Positions 8,601 through 16,427 of a stretch of DNA of 30,199 nucleotides are shown one piece after another. Source of the DNA: CBINFS01 sp966250015. GTDB taxonomy: Bacteria > Bacteroidota > Rhodothermia > Rhodothermales > DASSAV01. Position 1 is the first letter of the stretch; every line of letters starts with the position of its first letter. The stretch lies in NCBI GenBank assembly GCA_966250015.1, contig CBINFS010000041.1:1-30199 (forward strand). The letters run 5' to 3'. Made by a program: the position numbers and the translations under genes. The notes beneath the pieces were generated by a model that saw only the letters and a program-made list of their open reading frames with translations, searched no databases and was not told where the DNA came from.

Positions 8601-9089
8601 TTCCCAAGCTTCGAGGCATACTCCAACGCAACACTCGAAGACATCTTCACGCCGGACGAGCTACAGAAGGCCCGTGTGCTGGAGGCGCGCGTGCTGGAGA
8701 CCTCGCTGTACCTCGGCAAACCGGGTGGCAGGTTCGAAAAGGCAGAATTACCTATCGAGGCGCAAATCTCGCCCGTCTATGCCATCGCGACGACGGACTT
8801 CGACGGAGACGGCATCACCGACCTCGTCCTGGGCGGCAACGTGAACGAAGCGCGCCTGCGGTTCGGCCGCTACGACGCGAGCTACGGCGTGCTGCTGAGG
8901 GGCACCGGCGGCGGGGCTTTCGAGTACGTCCCGCAGCACGAGTCGGGCTTCAAGCTGGCCGGGGACGTTCGGAGCATCGTGGAGATTGGAGGCGTGATGC
9001 TCTTCGGTGTCAACCGGGGGGCGGTGGCCGCCTACCGCCGCACGAGCGAGCCGGCTCGGTTTGTCGATCGGGTCGCGGCGTCGCACTGA
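5700..9089 (+). CDS. CRTAC1-like lipoprotein with FG-GAP/VCBS repeats and ASPIC/UnbV domain
   Basis: A large surface or periplasmic lipoprotein of 1129 residues. The frame is open from 5544. I prefer the ATG at 5700 because GGGGAGG lies about 11 bp upstream and the N-terminus then becomes a lipoprotein signal (residues 9-27, LMLPWAGC). ATG 5724 is an alternative. The body is a beta-propeller-type FG-GAP array: I count 14 calcium-loop motifs of the DxNGDGxxD kind (for example DLNGDGLDD, DFNGDGWPD, DVDGDGHLD). An ASPIC/UnbV domain sits at about residues 525-613 (HLKIDLKG to RLTV), splitting the array in two. This architecture is common in Bacteroidota next to SusC/SusD genes, as here 343 bp upstream of SusC. 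Ligand binding or adhesion is likely. Enzymatic function is unknown. Confidence 0.9.
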   Translation: MDEQHVQRMRWIALAIGLMLPWAGCASPDEEAPPAPAQTRLFDVLGPDRTGIDFSNFLSERPTPRRNVLTFEYFTNGAGVAVGDLNGDGLDDIFFTGNMTYNRLYLNRGNMRFEDVTQASGVAGRRDTWKTGATMADVNGDGLLDIYVCYSGNLPLERRVDELYINLGTDEVGIPRFAERAAEYGLANPHSSNQAYFFDYDLDGDLDLFLLTHNVNKTPRRDEKGTREQLGKEDPVNGNRFYENRDGYFVDVTSSTGIQSSELTYGLGAGISDFNGDGWPDLYVGNDYSPPDYLYINQRDGTFVDELKTRLGHTSDASMGVDVADVNNDGLVDLIVLDMLGESNYRQKQLYVPNDRELHRMNLRAGFHHQYMRNMLQLNNGDGTFSEIGQLAGVSNTDWSWAALFADYDNDGLKDLFVTNGILYDMIDQDYLNFKWSYLEHREFDLTPDDITFMMSRLPSYDLQNYMFRNTGNLVFENVSAAWGLNLATKSNGAAYSDFDGDGDLDLVVNNVNEPAYIFENRSSGRNHLKIDLKGRPPNTYGIGARLTLYAGGSIQYLEQMPMRGYLSSVSPTLHFGLGDVETVDSLVVVWPDGAKQTLRGVEANQRLTVRQEEADEVHRPAPPRSPLFEATEAPVRFVHQIAGGIDDFFRQPLLVNPKSYDGPVLKAADVNGDGLDDVFAGGGDGQASRIFLQQPGGSFTATSQPALDADRRSSDTDAAFADFNGDEFVDLYVASGGYGHFAADDAALQDRLYLGDGRGGFTRAPSALPEMRTSTGAVAVADVDGDGHLDVFAGGGVVPGRYPEPPRSYVLINDGQGRFEDRTAEIAPELEQIGMVTDARWHDLDGDGSEELVVVGDWMPISIFENDGGTLRNVTDRYFDWPQTGLWNVLLIDDLNGDGTPDILAGNLGLNSQLRARMDQPAELFYADFNGDGSVDPVLTYYIQGIRYPHMTLEELARQLYFVARRFPSFEAYSNATLEDIFTPDELQKARVLEARVLETSLYLGKPGGRFEKAELPIEAQISPVYAIATTDFDGDGITDLVLGGNVNEARLRFGRYDASYGVLLRGTGGGAFEYVPQHESGFKLAGDVRSIVEIGGVMLFGVNRGAVAAYRRTSEPARFVDRVAASH

Positions 9090-9432
9090 CGCCGGGCAGA
9101 AGCGGGCCTGGTGCATTTCATCATTTTTCCGTCCCAGCCCGCGGTACATGCCACTTTATCCGGGTATCTCGAAAGGGGTACCCTATTTTTACCCCATACT
9201 TATTTGCCAAAATTACCTTAAATTTCGTTATAATTTTCCGTGAAGGCAGGCGAGGTGCAGTACAGTAGTCTGGAGAGGATTGGGGCCTGTAGTATTTAGG
9301 CAGATCTTTTAGTACCAGGTCATTTCCGAAGTTCGCCGGTTAGTTTCGCATCTCCGGAGGTCCGGCAAGGGGCCGTCGTTCCGGTGAAAACTGTCCGTTA
9401 ACGGAGTTTCACCCATAAACAGAGCTACACAC
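9090..9432 (+). promoter_or_regulatory. Leader/promoter region upstream of SusC
   Basis: A 343-bp gap with an abrupt AT-rich block at about 9180-9240 in otherwise GC-rich DNA, the likely promoter zone. TTTG at 9203-9206 and TAATTTTC at 9231-9238 resemble the Bacteroidota -33 and -7 elements, but the 24-bp spacing is long and the last base deviates. GGGGTA (9175-9180) and TACCCC (9190-9195) form an inverted repeat just upstream. If this is the promoter, the transcript has a leader of roughly 190 nt that ends in the hairpin at 9383-9413. Confidence 0.4.
9383..9413 (+). promoter_or_regulatory. Hairpin in the SusC 5' leader
   Basis: GGTGAAA (9383-9389) pairs with TTTCACC (9407-9413) and encloses the palindrome CCGTTAACGG (9395-9404). 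Together they give a stem of about 14 pairs with small bulges. It ends 19 nt before the SusC ATG at 9433. Many SusC leaders in Bacteroidota are controlled after transcription. A regulatory role for this one is inferred from its position. Confidence 0.45.
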
Positions 9433-12400
9433 ATGCCTTTCCTCAAAAAAGTCTTTTGCCGGGAAAGCGCGCACACCCTGGCGCGCACACCGGTACAGGT
9501 CGGGTGGTTATTGGTAGCGCTTTTGCTGATGCCCGTGATCGGGGCGCTGCCGGCATATGCACAGCACGACGTGGCGGGACGTGTGGTTGACGCCGAGGAC
9601 GGCGGCACGCTGCCTGGTGTAAATATTGTCGTTAAGGGGACGCAGATCGGTACGGCGACCCGCGTGAACGGCGAGTTCAACCTGCGGGTGCCTAACGCTA
9701 ACGACACGCTCGTGGTGTCGTTCGTGGGTTACCAGCAAACGGAGGTCGCGATTGCCGGCCGCAACCAGATCGACATCCCCCTCGAACGCGCCATCACGTC
9801 GCTGGAGGAGGTCGTCGTGAGTGTGCCTTTCGGTGAGCAGACGGTTGCGACGATCACCGGTTCGGTGAGTCAGGTGACGGGTGAAGTCCTCGATTTGATT
9901 CCGACGTCTAACCTGTCGCAGACGCTTCAGGGGACGGTGCCTGGCCTGATCGGGGTCACGTCTAGCGGCCGTCCCGGCCGTGACAACTCGACGCTCCTGA
10001 TCCGCGGCATCTCGACGTTGAACAACAACGCGCCGCTCATCGTGATCGACGGCATTCCGGGACGCCAGGGTGGACTCGAGCGGCTCAACCCCGCTGACAT
10101 CGCGAGCGTCACGGTGCTGAAGGACGCATCCGCCGCCATCTACGGGTCGCGTGCCGCCAACGGTGTCATCCTCGTGACGACGAAGAAGGGGCGGGCTGGC
10201 CAGACCCGCTGGGACATCAACGTCGAGCGGGGGTGGGCGCAGCCGGCGATCGTGCCCGAAATGGCTGACGCTGCGACGTACATGACGATGCTCAACGAGA
10301 TCGACGTCTCGCGCGGCAACCCGCCGCGCTACACGCAGGAGGAGATCGAAAACCACCGCAGGGGCGCCGATCCCTGGCTCTATCCGAATACCGACTGGTA
10401 CGACGTAGCCATGAAGGACTTCGCCCGGGAGATCATGGCCAACGCGTCGGTCACCGGCGGCAGCGAGAACATCCGTTACCGCCTCTCGGCCGAAGCGATT
10501 TCGGAAGATGGGATCATGATCAACAGCGCCGAGGCGTACGACCAGTTCGGGTTCCGCACGTACATCGACGGTGACCTGAACCGGTACCTGAACCTGTCGG
10601 TAAACATACACGGCCGGTTCGAGGACCGCGACCTCCCCGCGTGGACGCGTGAAGACGCTAACAACCCGTCGGGCAACGCCGCGTGGGAGCTTCTCCAGCG
10701 CGGTAAGCCGAACGAGCCAGCGTTCTGGCCGAACGGCCTGCCAGGCCCCGACCAGGAGAACGGCGTCAACCCCGTCGTGTCCGACGCTACGGGTTACGAC
10801 AACAGCAAGACCTACTACTTCCAGAGCAACGTGACCGCCTCCCTCAAAGTCCCCGGCGTCGAGGGGTGGACGATCGACGGTACGGTTGCCTATGACCGTA
10901 TGTTCTGGAACCGTAAGCGGTGGCAGAAACCCTGGACACTCTATCACTGGGATTACGTCACGCGTGACTCAAACGGCGAGCCGCTCCTTACGCCCGTCCA
11001 GAGCGGTGTGCCTGAGCCGCGACTCTCCCAGGAGAGCGACAACGAGATGGACCTCCTGCTCCGCGCCACTACGCACTACCAGCGGACGTTTGGAGGTAGC
11101 CACAACACCACCTTCCTGCTCGGTACCGAGTGGCAGAAAGGGAAGCGCGACGAGCTGTTCCTCTTCCGCCGCTTCTTCTCGACCGACGTGCTCGACTACC
11201 TCTTTGCCGGTGGCACCGGGCAGCAGAACCTCGACGGCAGGGGCTTCCACGAGGCTCGTCTGAACTTCTTCGGGCGTATCAACTACGACTACCAGCAGAA
11301 GTACCTCCTCGAGCTGATTGCCCGCTACGACGGATCGTACATCTTCCCCGAAGACGACCGGTTCGGTTTCTTCCCGTCCATCTCGGCGGGGTGGCGGATC
11401 GACCAGGAGCCCTGGTTCAATTCCTTAACGGGCAACTTCTTCGACCGGCTCAAAATCCGTGCTTCGTACGGCCAGACCGGGAACGACCAGATAGAGCCCT
11501 ACCAGTTCCTCCCGACGTTCGGGTTTAACGGCCAGTACGCCTACGCCGACGGCCTCGCGACGCGCATCTCGCCCACACGCGTGCCCAATCCGGACATCAC
11601 GTGGGAGGTTGCCACACAGTTCGACATCGGCTTACAGGGCGGTATCCTTGGCGAGCGGCTTTCGTTCGACATCACCTACTTCCGCCACTTCCGCGACGAC
11701 ATCCTGTGGTGGAGGAGCGAGGCCGTTCCTCAGATAGCCGGGTTCAGCCTTCCGCGCGAAAACATAGCGCAGATGAGCAACCGGGGCATCGAGGGTGAGC
11801 TTGCCTTCTCCCAGCGGATCTCGAACAAAGTCCAGTTCCGCGCCGGTGCGAACCTCACCTACGTGGAAGACGAGGTCGAGTACTTCGCCGAGGCTGAGGG
11901 GGTGCTGCCGTGGCAGCGGAATACGGGCCAACCGTGGAACACCGGCCTGTTTTACATCGCCGACGGTATTTTCCACACACAGGAAGAGGTCGATAACTAC
12001 CCGCACTGGCCGGATGCAAGACCTGGCGACATCAAGTTCGTCGACTACAATAACGACGGCGTGATCGACGGGCAGGACCGCGTCCGTGAGGGCGAAAACG
12101 GTACCCCGGACATCATCGGCGCCTTCAACATGGGTGCGTCGGTCGGCAACTTTGACTTCTACGTGCTCTTCCAGGGAGCCGCCCAGGTACGGCAATACGT
12201 CAGGGCAGGCGGTGTGGGCGAGTTCGGTAACTTCTTCAAGGAGGACGCCGATAAACGGTGGACGCCGGAGAATCCGAATGCCGAAGGTCCGCGCGCGTGG
12301 AACCGTGAAGATCCCTACTGGGCTTCGAACAACAACACGTACTTCCTGCGTGACGCGAAGTACCTCCGTCTGAAGAGCGCGCGGATTGCGTACACCCTGC

Positions 12401-12576
12401 CGCAGAGGTGGCTGCAAGGACTCGGCTCGAACAGTCAGATCCAGATCTATCTGTCCGGCCGGAACCTGCTTACCTGGTCGCCCCTGAAGACGATGGATCC
12501 CGAAATCCGAAATCAGGCAGCGCACGAATATCCTCTGGAACGCTCCTACACGATAGGGCTTCAGATGGGCTTCTGA
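9433..12576 (+). CDS. SusC/RagA-family TonB-dependent outer-membrane transporter
   Basis: A 1047-residue TonB-linked outer-membrane channel that, with the SusD lipoprotein 65 bp downstream, imports oligomeric nutrients (glycans, peptides or other polymers) powered by the proton motive force. An N-terminal signal peptide ends near AYAQ (residue 44). It is followed by a carboxypeptidase-regulatory-like beta domain (about 46-125, HDVAGRVVDAEDGGTLPGVN). The plug (about 140-260) has the SusC signatures LLIRGISTLNNNAPLIVIDG and SVTVLKDASAAIYGSRAANG. The rest is a beta-barrel ending SYTIGLQMGF, with the terminal aromatic needed for BAM insertion. The length is typical and the gene looks intact. No polysaccharide lyase, glycoside hydrolase or sigma/anti-sigma pair is adjacent, so the substrate cannot be deduced. 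Confidence 0.96.
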   Translation: MPFLKKVFCRESAHTLARTPVQVGWLLVALLLMPVIGALPAYAQHDVAGRVVDAEDGGTLPGVNIVVKGTQIGTATRVNGEFNLRVPNANDTLVVSFVGYQQTEVAIAGRNQIDIPLERAITSLEEVVVSVPFGEQTVATITGSVSQVTGEVLDLIPTSNLSQTLQGTVPGLIGVTSSGRPGRDNSTLLIRGISTLNNNAPLIVIDGIPGRQGGLERLNPADIASVTVLKDASAAIYGSRAANGVILVTTKKGRAGQTRWDINVERGWAQPAIVPEMADAATYMTMLNEIDVSRGNPPRYTQEEIENHRRGADPWLYPNTDWYDVAMKDFAREIMANASVTGGSENIRYRLSAEAISEDGIMINSAEAYDQFGFRTYIDGDLNRYLNLSVNIHGRFEDRDLPAWTREDANNPSGNAAWELLQRGKPNEPAFWPNGLPGPDQENGVNPVVSDATGYDNSKTYYFQSNVTASLKVPGVEGWTIDGTVAYDRMFWNRKRWQKPWTLYHWDYVTRDSNGEPLLTPVQSGVPEPRLSQESDNEMDLLLRATTHYQRTFGGSHNTTFLLGTEWQKGKRDELFLFRRFFSTDVLDYLFAGGTGQQNLDGRGFHEARLNFFGRINYDYQQKYLLELIARYDGSYIFPEDDRFGFFPSISAGWRIDQEPWFNSLTGNFFDRLKIRASYGQTGNDQIEPYQFLPTFGFNGQYAYADGLATRISPTRVPNPDITWEVATQFDIGLQGGILGERLSFDITYFRHFRDDILWWRSEAVPQIAGFSLPRENIAQMSNRGIEGELAFSQRISNKVQFRAGANLTYVEDEVEYFAEAEGVLPWQRNTGQPWNTGLFYIADGIFHTQEEVDNYPHWPDARPGDIKFVDYNNDGVIDGQDRVREGENGTPDIIGAFNMGASVGNFDFYVLFQGAAQVRQYVRAGGVGEFGNFFKEDADKRWTPENPNAEGPRAWNREDPYWASNNNTYFLRDAKYLRLKSARIAYTLPQRWLQGLGSNSQIQIYLSGRNLLTWSPLKTMDPEIRNQAAHEYPLERSYTIGLQMGF

Positions 12577-12641
12577 GCGTGAACGAACCAGACAATCAGA
12601 AGCATTCAGACAACCCGTTTCGGAGGTAAACAGCGATTGCT

Positions 12642-14414
12642 ATGAAAATGAAAACAAGAGTTCTCGCGCTCATATTTGGCTGCTCGTTGCTGATCGCCGG
12701 CTGCGACAGCCTGAACCTCGATCCGTTGACGGAGCTTTCCGGCGATGCCGTCTGGCAGGATGCAGGCCTCGTCGAAGCGTACCTGAACGACATCTATTCG
12801 GGTATCGGGTACGGCTTCGGCGACCCGATGATCGCCGGTCTCGCCGACGAGGCGAAAAACACGCACGGGCACGGCGACGCGCCCATGCGCCTTTCGAACA
12901 TGACGCCCACCACGCTCGGCACATGGTACCGCGATTCGGAAACCATGCGGAAGTTCCAGTGGGACGACATCTACTCCCGCGTGCGGGACATCAACACGCT
13001 CCTCCAGAACGTGGAAGCAAGCGACGCCCTTCCGGCGTCGACGAAGCAGACCATGCTCGGTGAGGCCTATTTCCTGCGCGCCTTCTACTACCACTGGCTC
13101 CTCCGTCTGCACGGCGGCGTTCCCATCGTCGATCAGGTGTTCGAGCTTGGCGGCGACGTCACGCAGTACCAGCTTCCGCGCAACTCGTTCGAGGAGACGG
13201 TCAACTTCATCGTGAACGACCTGAATACGGCTGCCGGGATGTTGACGGAAGACGGCCGGCGGCTCGGGGCGGCGACGAAGGGTGCGGCGCTGGCGCTGAA
13301 GTGCCGGGTGCTGGTACACGCTGCCAGCGACCTCTACGCAGTGAACCCGTCGGGCAGGCCTGAGACCGGGTACACCGGTGGCAGCCAGGAAGCGCGGTGG
13401 CAGGCGGCCGAGTCGGCGTGTAAGGAAGTCATCGACATGGGCAAGTACGTACTCACGCCCGCGCCGACCGTCGATGACTACGCCAACCTCTTCGCGAAGG
13501 ATAACCCGGGCGAAACGATCTTCGCGCGGTATTTCAACCAGGCAGGCGGTGAAAACCACAACCACGGCCTGTGGGTAAGCCCGAACGGCTACAACTCGTG
13601 GTCGGGCGACACCCCGATTCAGGAGCACGTCGATGCCTACGAGATGCTCGACGGTTCCGAGTTCAGCTGGGACAATCCGGAGCATGCGGCGGCGCCGTAC
13701 GAGAACCGCGATCCGCGTCTGGCTGCCAACGTGCTCTACACGGGCGCCAGGTGGAGACCGCGTCCGCCGGGACTCAGCGAGCTCGATCCGGTCGGGATCA
13801 TCCAGACGGGATGGTTCGAAATGCCGGGTGAATCGGCGCTGCGCGCCGGCCTCGACACCCGCGAAGGCCCTGTCCAGACCTGGAACGGAACCCACACGGG
13901 GTACAACCTGAGGAAGTTCATCGACAAGGACCTCCAGCCCGATACGGAGCAGCAGTTCAACCCGTGGCCGTTCCTGCGCTACGCGGAGGTATTGCTCAAC
14001 TATGCGGAGGCGGCGGCCGAGCTTGGCCACAACCAGGAAGCGGCCGACGCGCTGAACCAGGTCAGGGCGCGTGTCGGCATGCCGCCTGTGCCACCTGAAG
14101 GCAGCGGCGACGGCCGAACCCTGATGGACCGTATCCGCAACGAGCGTAACGTCGAGCTGGCCTTCGAGGAGTTCCGATACTTCGACGTTCGCCGGTGGAT
14201 GATTGCACCCGAGATCTACAAGCCCGCTCACGGCATCCGGGTGATCGGAAGGCTCGACCCCAACGGCATGGAGATCGGAGGCAACAGGTACCGCTTCGAG
14301 TACGAGGTCTTCCAGGTCGACGAACGGCAGTGGAACGACAGGGCTTACTTCCTGCCGATCCCGCAGGACGAGATGGATCGCAATACCAACCTGGTACAGA
14401 ACCCGGGTTACTAA
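12642..14414 (+). CDS. SusD/RagB-family nutrient-binding lipoprotein
   Basis: A 590-residue surface lipoprotein that forms the lid of the SusC channel and delivers substrate to it. The signal peptide MKMKTRVLALIFGCSLLIAGC has a good lipobox (LIAGC), with the lipidated Cys at 21. It is followed by NLDPLTELSGDAVWQD, typical of SusD N-termini. The alpha-helical TPR-rich body contains AYFLRAFYYHWLLRLHGGVPIV near residues 146-166. The C-terminal part has the usual YAEVLLNYAEAAAELG and LMDRIRNERNVELAFEEFRYFDVRRW segments, and it ends NPGY. GGAGGT lies at 12622-12627, about 14 bp before the ATG, an unusually clear ribosome-binding site for this phylum. A strong terminator follows the gene, so SusC-SusD, perhaps with the FG-GAP gene, is one unit. 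Confidence 0.96.
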   Translation: MKMKTRVLALIFGCSLLIAGCDSLNLDPLTELSGDAVWQDAGLVEAYLNDIYSGIGYGFGDPMIAGLADEAKNTHGHGDAPMRLSNMTPTTLGTWYRDSETMRKFQWDDIYSRVRDINTLLQNVEASDALPASTKQTMLGEAYFLRAFYYHWLLRLHGGVPIVDQVFELGGDVTQYQLPRNSFEETVNFIVNDLNTAAGMLTEDGRRLGAATKGAALALKCRVLVHAASDLYAVNPSGRPETGYTGGSQEARWQAAESACKEVIDMGKYVLTPAPTVDDYANLFAKDNPGETIFARYFNQAGGENHNHGLWVSPNGYNSWSGDTPIQEHVDAYEMLDGSEFSWDNPEHAAAPYENRDPRLAANVLYTGARWRPRPPGLSELDPVGIIQTGWFEMPGESALRAGLDTREGPVQTWNGTHTGYNLRKFIDKDLQPDTEQQFNPWPFLRYAEVLLNYAEAAAELGHNQEAADALNQVRARVGMPPVPPEGSGDGRTLMDRIRNERNVELAFEEFRYFDVRRWMIAPEIYKPAHGIRVIGRLDPNGMEIGGNRYRFEYEVFQVDERQWNDRAYFLPIPQDEMDRNTNLVQNPGY

Positions 14415-14434
14415 ACCTTTCACCTGACAGCGAG

Positions 14435-14489
14435 GGAGCCGGAGGGTATGGGTGACTTATTGGATCACCCTGCCTCCGGCTCCTTTTTT
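14435..14489 (+). terminator. Intrinsic terminator after SusD
   Basis: GGAGCCGGAGG (14435-14445) pairs perfectly with CCTCCGGCTCC (14473-14483). The inner GGGTGA (14450-14455) pairs with TCACCC (14465-14470), and TTTTTT follows directly (14484-14489). It begins 20 bp after the SusD stop and should end the FG-GAP/SusCD transcript. Confidence 0.92.
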
Positions 14490-14708
14490 GTCCCCGTACG
14501 CCCTTGTAATACCTGTACGTAGGCGTAACCCGTAAAATCGGTTATTCGTATTAGGGGTAACAAAATGGTAAGATTTGGTAATAAAGTGCGGGCAGGTATT
14601 GAAATTTAGTGAAACAGGATCTTCCGCAATTCGCTGGAAGTAGAGACAGTAGGAACTGCCTGCCACAGTCAGTGCCACGGCGCCCGCCTCGAGCAAAAAG
14701 TGAGATCC
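14490..14708. other. Gene-free gap upstream of small lipoprotein
   Basis: About 220 bp between the SusD terminator and the next gene. It contains an AT-rich block (about 14530-14590) with GGGGTAA at 14554-14560, a motif like those upstream of SusC and the DUF4382 gene. It presumably holds the promoter for the 14709 gene. No gene is visible. Confidence 0.4.
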
Positions 14709-15131
14709 ATGATTACGAAACGTTTCGCCGGTGGACTTCAGTCCATCGTGCTTGTGCTGTTGATTTTCCTTCCCGGGTGCGGGAAGACCTGGCTGTCGGT
14801 CCGGCACGTGCCGGAGAACGGGTTCGCTGAGACGCTCAATTATCAGTTCAAGGCGATGGTTCACTCCGACGATGAGAACACGTGCGAGCAACTCGTCGTG
14901 GAGGTTAAAGCGATCAACAAGATGTACCACGAGGGTGAGCCGCCGCCACGCCTGCATCTTTACGACGACGACTGCCGCAGCCCGGTCCGGTTCGAACGGG
15001 CGCAGTACGTCTCGAAGGACACGGGTCAGCACGTCTGGCTCAACGGCCCTGAGGTGAACCGTTTTCTGAGCAGCTTCAAGAACCTCGAAAACGAGCTCGT
15101 CGGCTGGCTCTGGCGCGCGGGAGTCATTTGA
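14709..15131 (+). CDS. Small lipoprotein of unknown family
   Basis: A 140-residue protein I do not recognise. It begins MITKRFAGGLQSIVLVLLIFLPGC, a lipoprotein-like signal with the lipidated Cys at about residue 24. The mature part (about 115 residues) is polar and mixed in charge (QFKAMVHSDDENTCEQLVVEVKAINKMYHEG), with two further cysteines (in NTCEQ and DDCRS) that could form a disulphide. An alternative GTG start at 14700 would add three residues. I prefer the ATG at 14709 because GTGAG lies just upstream. It stands alone between the SusD terminator and a repeat cluster, with its own leader. The signal peptide and normal codon use support a real gene. Function unknown. Confidence 0.75.
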   Translation: MITKRFAGGLQSIVLVLLIFLPGCGKTWLSVRHVPENGFAETLNYQFKAMVHSDDENTCEQLVVEVKAINKMYHEGEPPPRLHLYDDDCRSPVRFERAQYVSKDTGQHVWLNGPEVNRFLSSFKNLENELVGWLWRAGVI

Positions 15132-15211
15132 GGATTTCTCTTGTTGCTCTTCTGCTGACACTGCTCAAACAGATCATAACGGCCCCACTTCGGGTAGATT
15201 CCTCGGGGATG

Positions 15212-15247
15212 TGTGTGGATCCCGGCTCGGAGGCCGGGATGACATGG
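15212..15247. repeat. REP-like hairpin, solo half element
   Basis: The stem ATCCCGGC (15219-15226) pairs with GCCGGGAT (15233-15240), flanked by TGG on the left and GACA on the right. The core from GGATCCC to GGGATGAC matches the right hairpin of the 26198-26301 element with one difference (GGAGGCC against GGCGGCC). It therefore looks like a single unit of the same family. Confidence 0.8.
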
Positions 15248-15309
15248 TTTTTTGGTGGTATATGTGTATTGAAGGCACTACTTGTAATTGTCCAAAAGCA
15301 ATAATAACA

Positions 15310-15412
15310 CGTCATTCCCGCGAAGGCGGGAATCCATGTGAGGCTAAGGTATGCCAGAATGGTTGAGGCAGACCGCATGATTTCCTGGATCTCCGCCTTT
15401 GCGGAGATGACG
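15310..15412. repeat. Composite two-hairpin repeat, copy 1 (103 bp)
   Basis: It begins CGTCAT and ends ATGACG. The left hairpin is ATTCCCGC-gaag-GCGGGAAT (15314-15333), followed by CCATGTGAGG. The right hairpin is ATCTCCGC-cttt-GCGGAGAT (15389-15408), preceded by TTTCCTGG. The core between them is about 36 nt. The reverse complement of 26198-26301 has the same ends, the same inner boxes CCATGTGAG and TTTCCTGGAT, and the same spacing, so the two are copies in opposite orientation. No transposase is encoded. Confidence 0.85.
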
Positions 15413-15515
15413 CAATTGTCTGGGTTTTTCTACTGATAGGCGTCCCGCCTTCGGTCTATATCAACTCAAAACCTCATCCGCGCACATTCGCGTCTTCGGA
15501 AGAGTCTACACGTCC

Positions 15516-16421
15516 TCATAGCTCCTCATTCTCCAGCACGACAAACGTCACGGAGGCGGAGGCGTAGCTGGCGAATAGGCCGGTGCCGCCTTCCACGTGG
15601 TCGATGATGTTCGGGATCTCGCCTGGGGCGAGGGTGGAGCCGCCCTGCTGCACCTGCCACGACCGGGTGAAGTCGTACAGGTTGTCGTCGATGGCGTTGG
15701 CGGTGGAAACGTGGCGGCCGTAGAAGGAGATCATCAGCCAGGGCATCCAGACGGTGAGCGTGCCGTCAGGGTTGACTTCGTAGTTTGCCTCGTTCAGGGG
15801 TGGGGCAGTGCTTTTCCGAAGGTCCTCGATGCCCACCTCACCGTCGTCGTAGAGGCGGCGGGCAAACGGCGTCAGGTTTCCCGAGCTCGGCTCGAGCGAT
15901 TCGGTAGTGAAGATAAAGATGGTCTGGCGGCCCGGATACGAGCTACGGGTGAGCCGCAGCTCGAGCTGCTCGTCGCCCTGGTAGACGATGGTGTCAGATT
16001 TCATCTGGACGACCTGAAACGTGTCGGGGACGGTGGTCATCGCCGTGACGCGGTCCGGATTGTCGGGGAAAGTGATTTCGAGGCGGTACGTCCGGGTCGG
16101 GAGCACGACGTCGGACGACGTGGCCTGGTAGACCCCCTTTTCGTCCCGGCTTTCACGGAGGGTATAGGTTTTTTCGATGCCGCCTTGGGCATCGAGGAGC
16201 AGGATTTGCACGTTCGCGCCCGAGACGGCCAGCTTCGAGAAGTCGTACGTCTCACCGATCCCGGCCGTAAGCGACAGGCGGACGGGCTTGATCGGCTCAA
16301 GCGCCACCTGGTACGACTCGACGAGGTACTCGGGCTCGAGGACGTCGGGGTCGACCGTATCGCACGAAACCAGCAAAAAAGCTGAGGCTGCAACGAGTAT
16401 CGGAAGCAGAATCCTGGCCAT
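15516..16421 (-). CDS. DUF4249-family lipoprotein, partner of TonB receptor
   Basis: A 301-residue lipoprotein of the DUF4249 family, which in Bacteroidota is typically encoded directly after a TonB-dependent receptor. The signal peptide MARILLPILVAASAFLLVSC has a good lipobox (LLVSC), followed by DTVDPDVLEPEYLVESY. The middle shows beta-rich Ig-like sequence (VRLSLTAGIGETYDF, VLPTRTYRLEITFPDN), and the C-terminus has IIDHVEGGTGLFASYASASVTF, a segment typical of the family. The start lies 6 bp after the receptor stop, so the two are co-transcribed and probably form a surface complex. By analogy with SusD it may cap or assist the receptor. The substrate is unknown. The downstream repeats may protect or end the mRNA. 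Confidence 0.88.
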   Translation of the reverse strand: MARILLPILVAASAFLLVSCDTVDPDVLEPEYLVESYQVALEPIKPVRLSLTAGIGETYDFSKLAVSGANVQILLLDAQGGIEKTYTLRESRDEKGVYQATSSDVVLPTRTYRLEITFPDNPDRVTAMTTVPDTFQVVQMKSDTIVYQGDEQLELRLTRSSYPGRQTIFIFTTESLEPSSGNLTPFARRLYDDGEVGIEDLRKSTAPPLNEANYEVNPDGTLTVWMPWLMISFYGRHVSTANAIDDNLYDFTRSWQVQQGGSTLAPGEIPNIIDHVEGGTGLFASYASASVTFVVLENEEL

Positions 16422-16427
16422 GAATGC

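Larger units (their letters stand above)
15132..15515. other. Repeat-bearing gap between convergent genes
   Basis: A 384-bp gap between the lipoprotein (plus) and the DUF4249 gene (minus). It is filled mostly by palindromic repeats: a single hairpin at 15212-15247 and a composite two-hairpin element at 15310-15412. CGTCCCGCCTTCG at 15441-15453 occurs again at 26328-26340, at a similar distance (about 27 bp) from the other composite copy. No gene and no U-tracted terminator seen. Confidence 0.6.

Noticed and set aside
15212..15412. CRISPR-like array or intrinsic terminators
   Set aside because: Repeats are few, palindromic, in mixed orientation and unequally spaced, without U-tracts or cas genes. 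They are REP-type elements.
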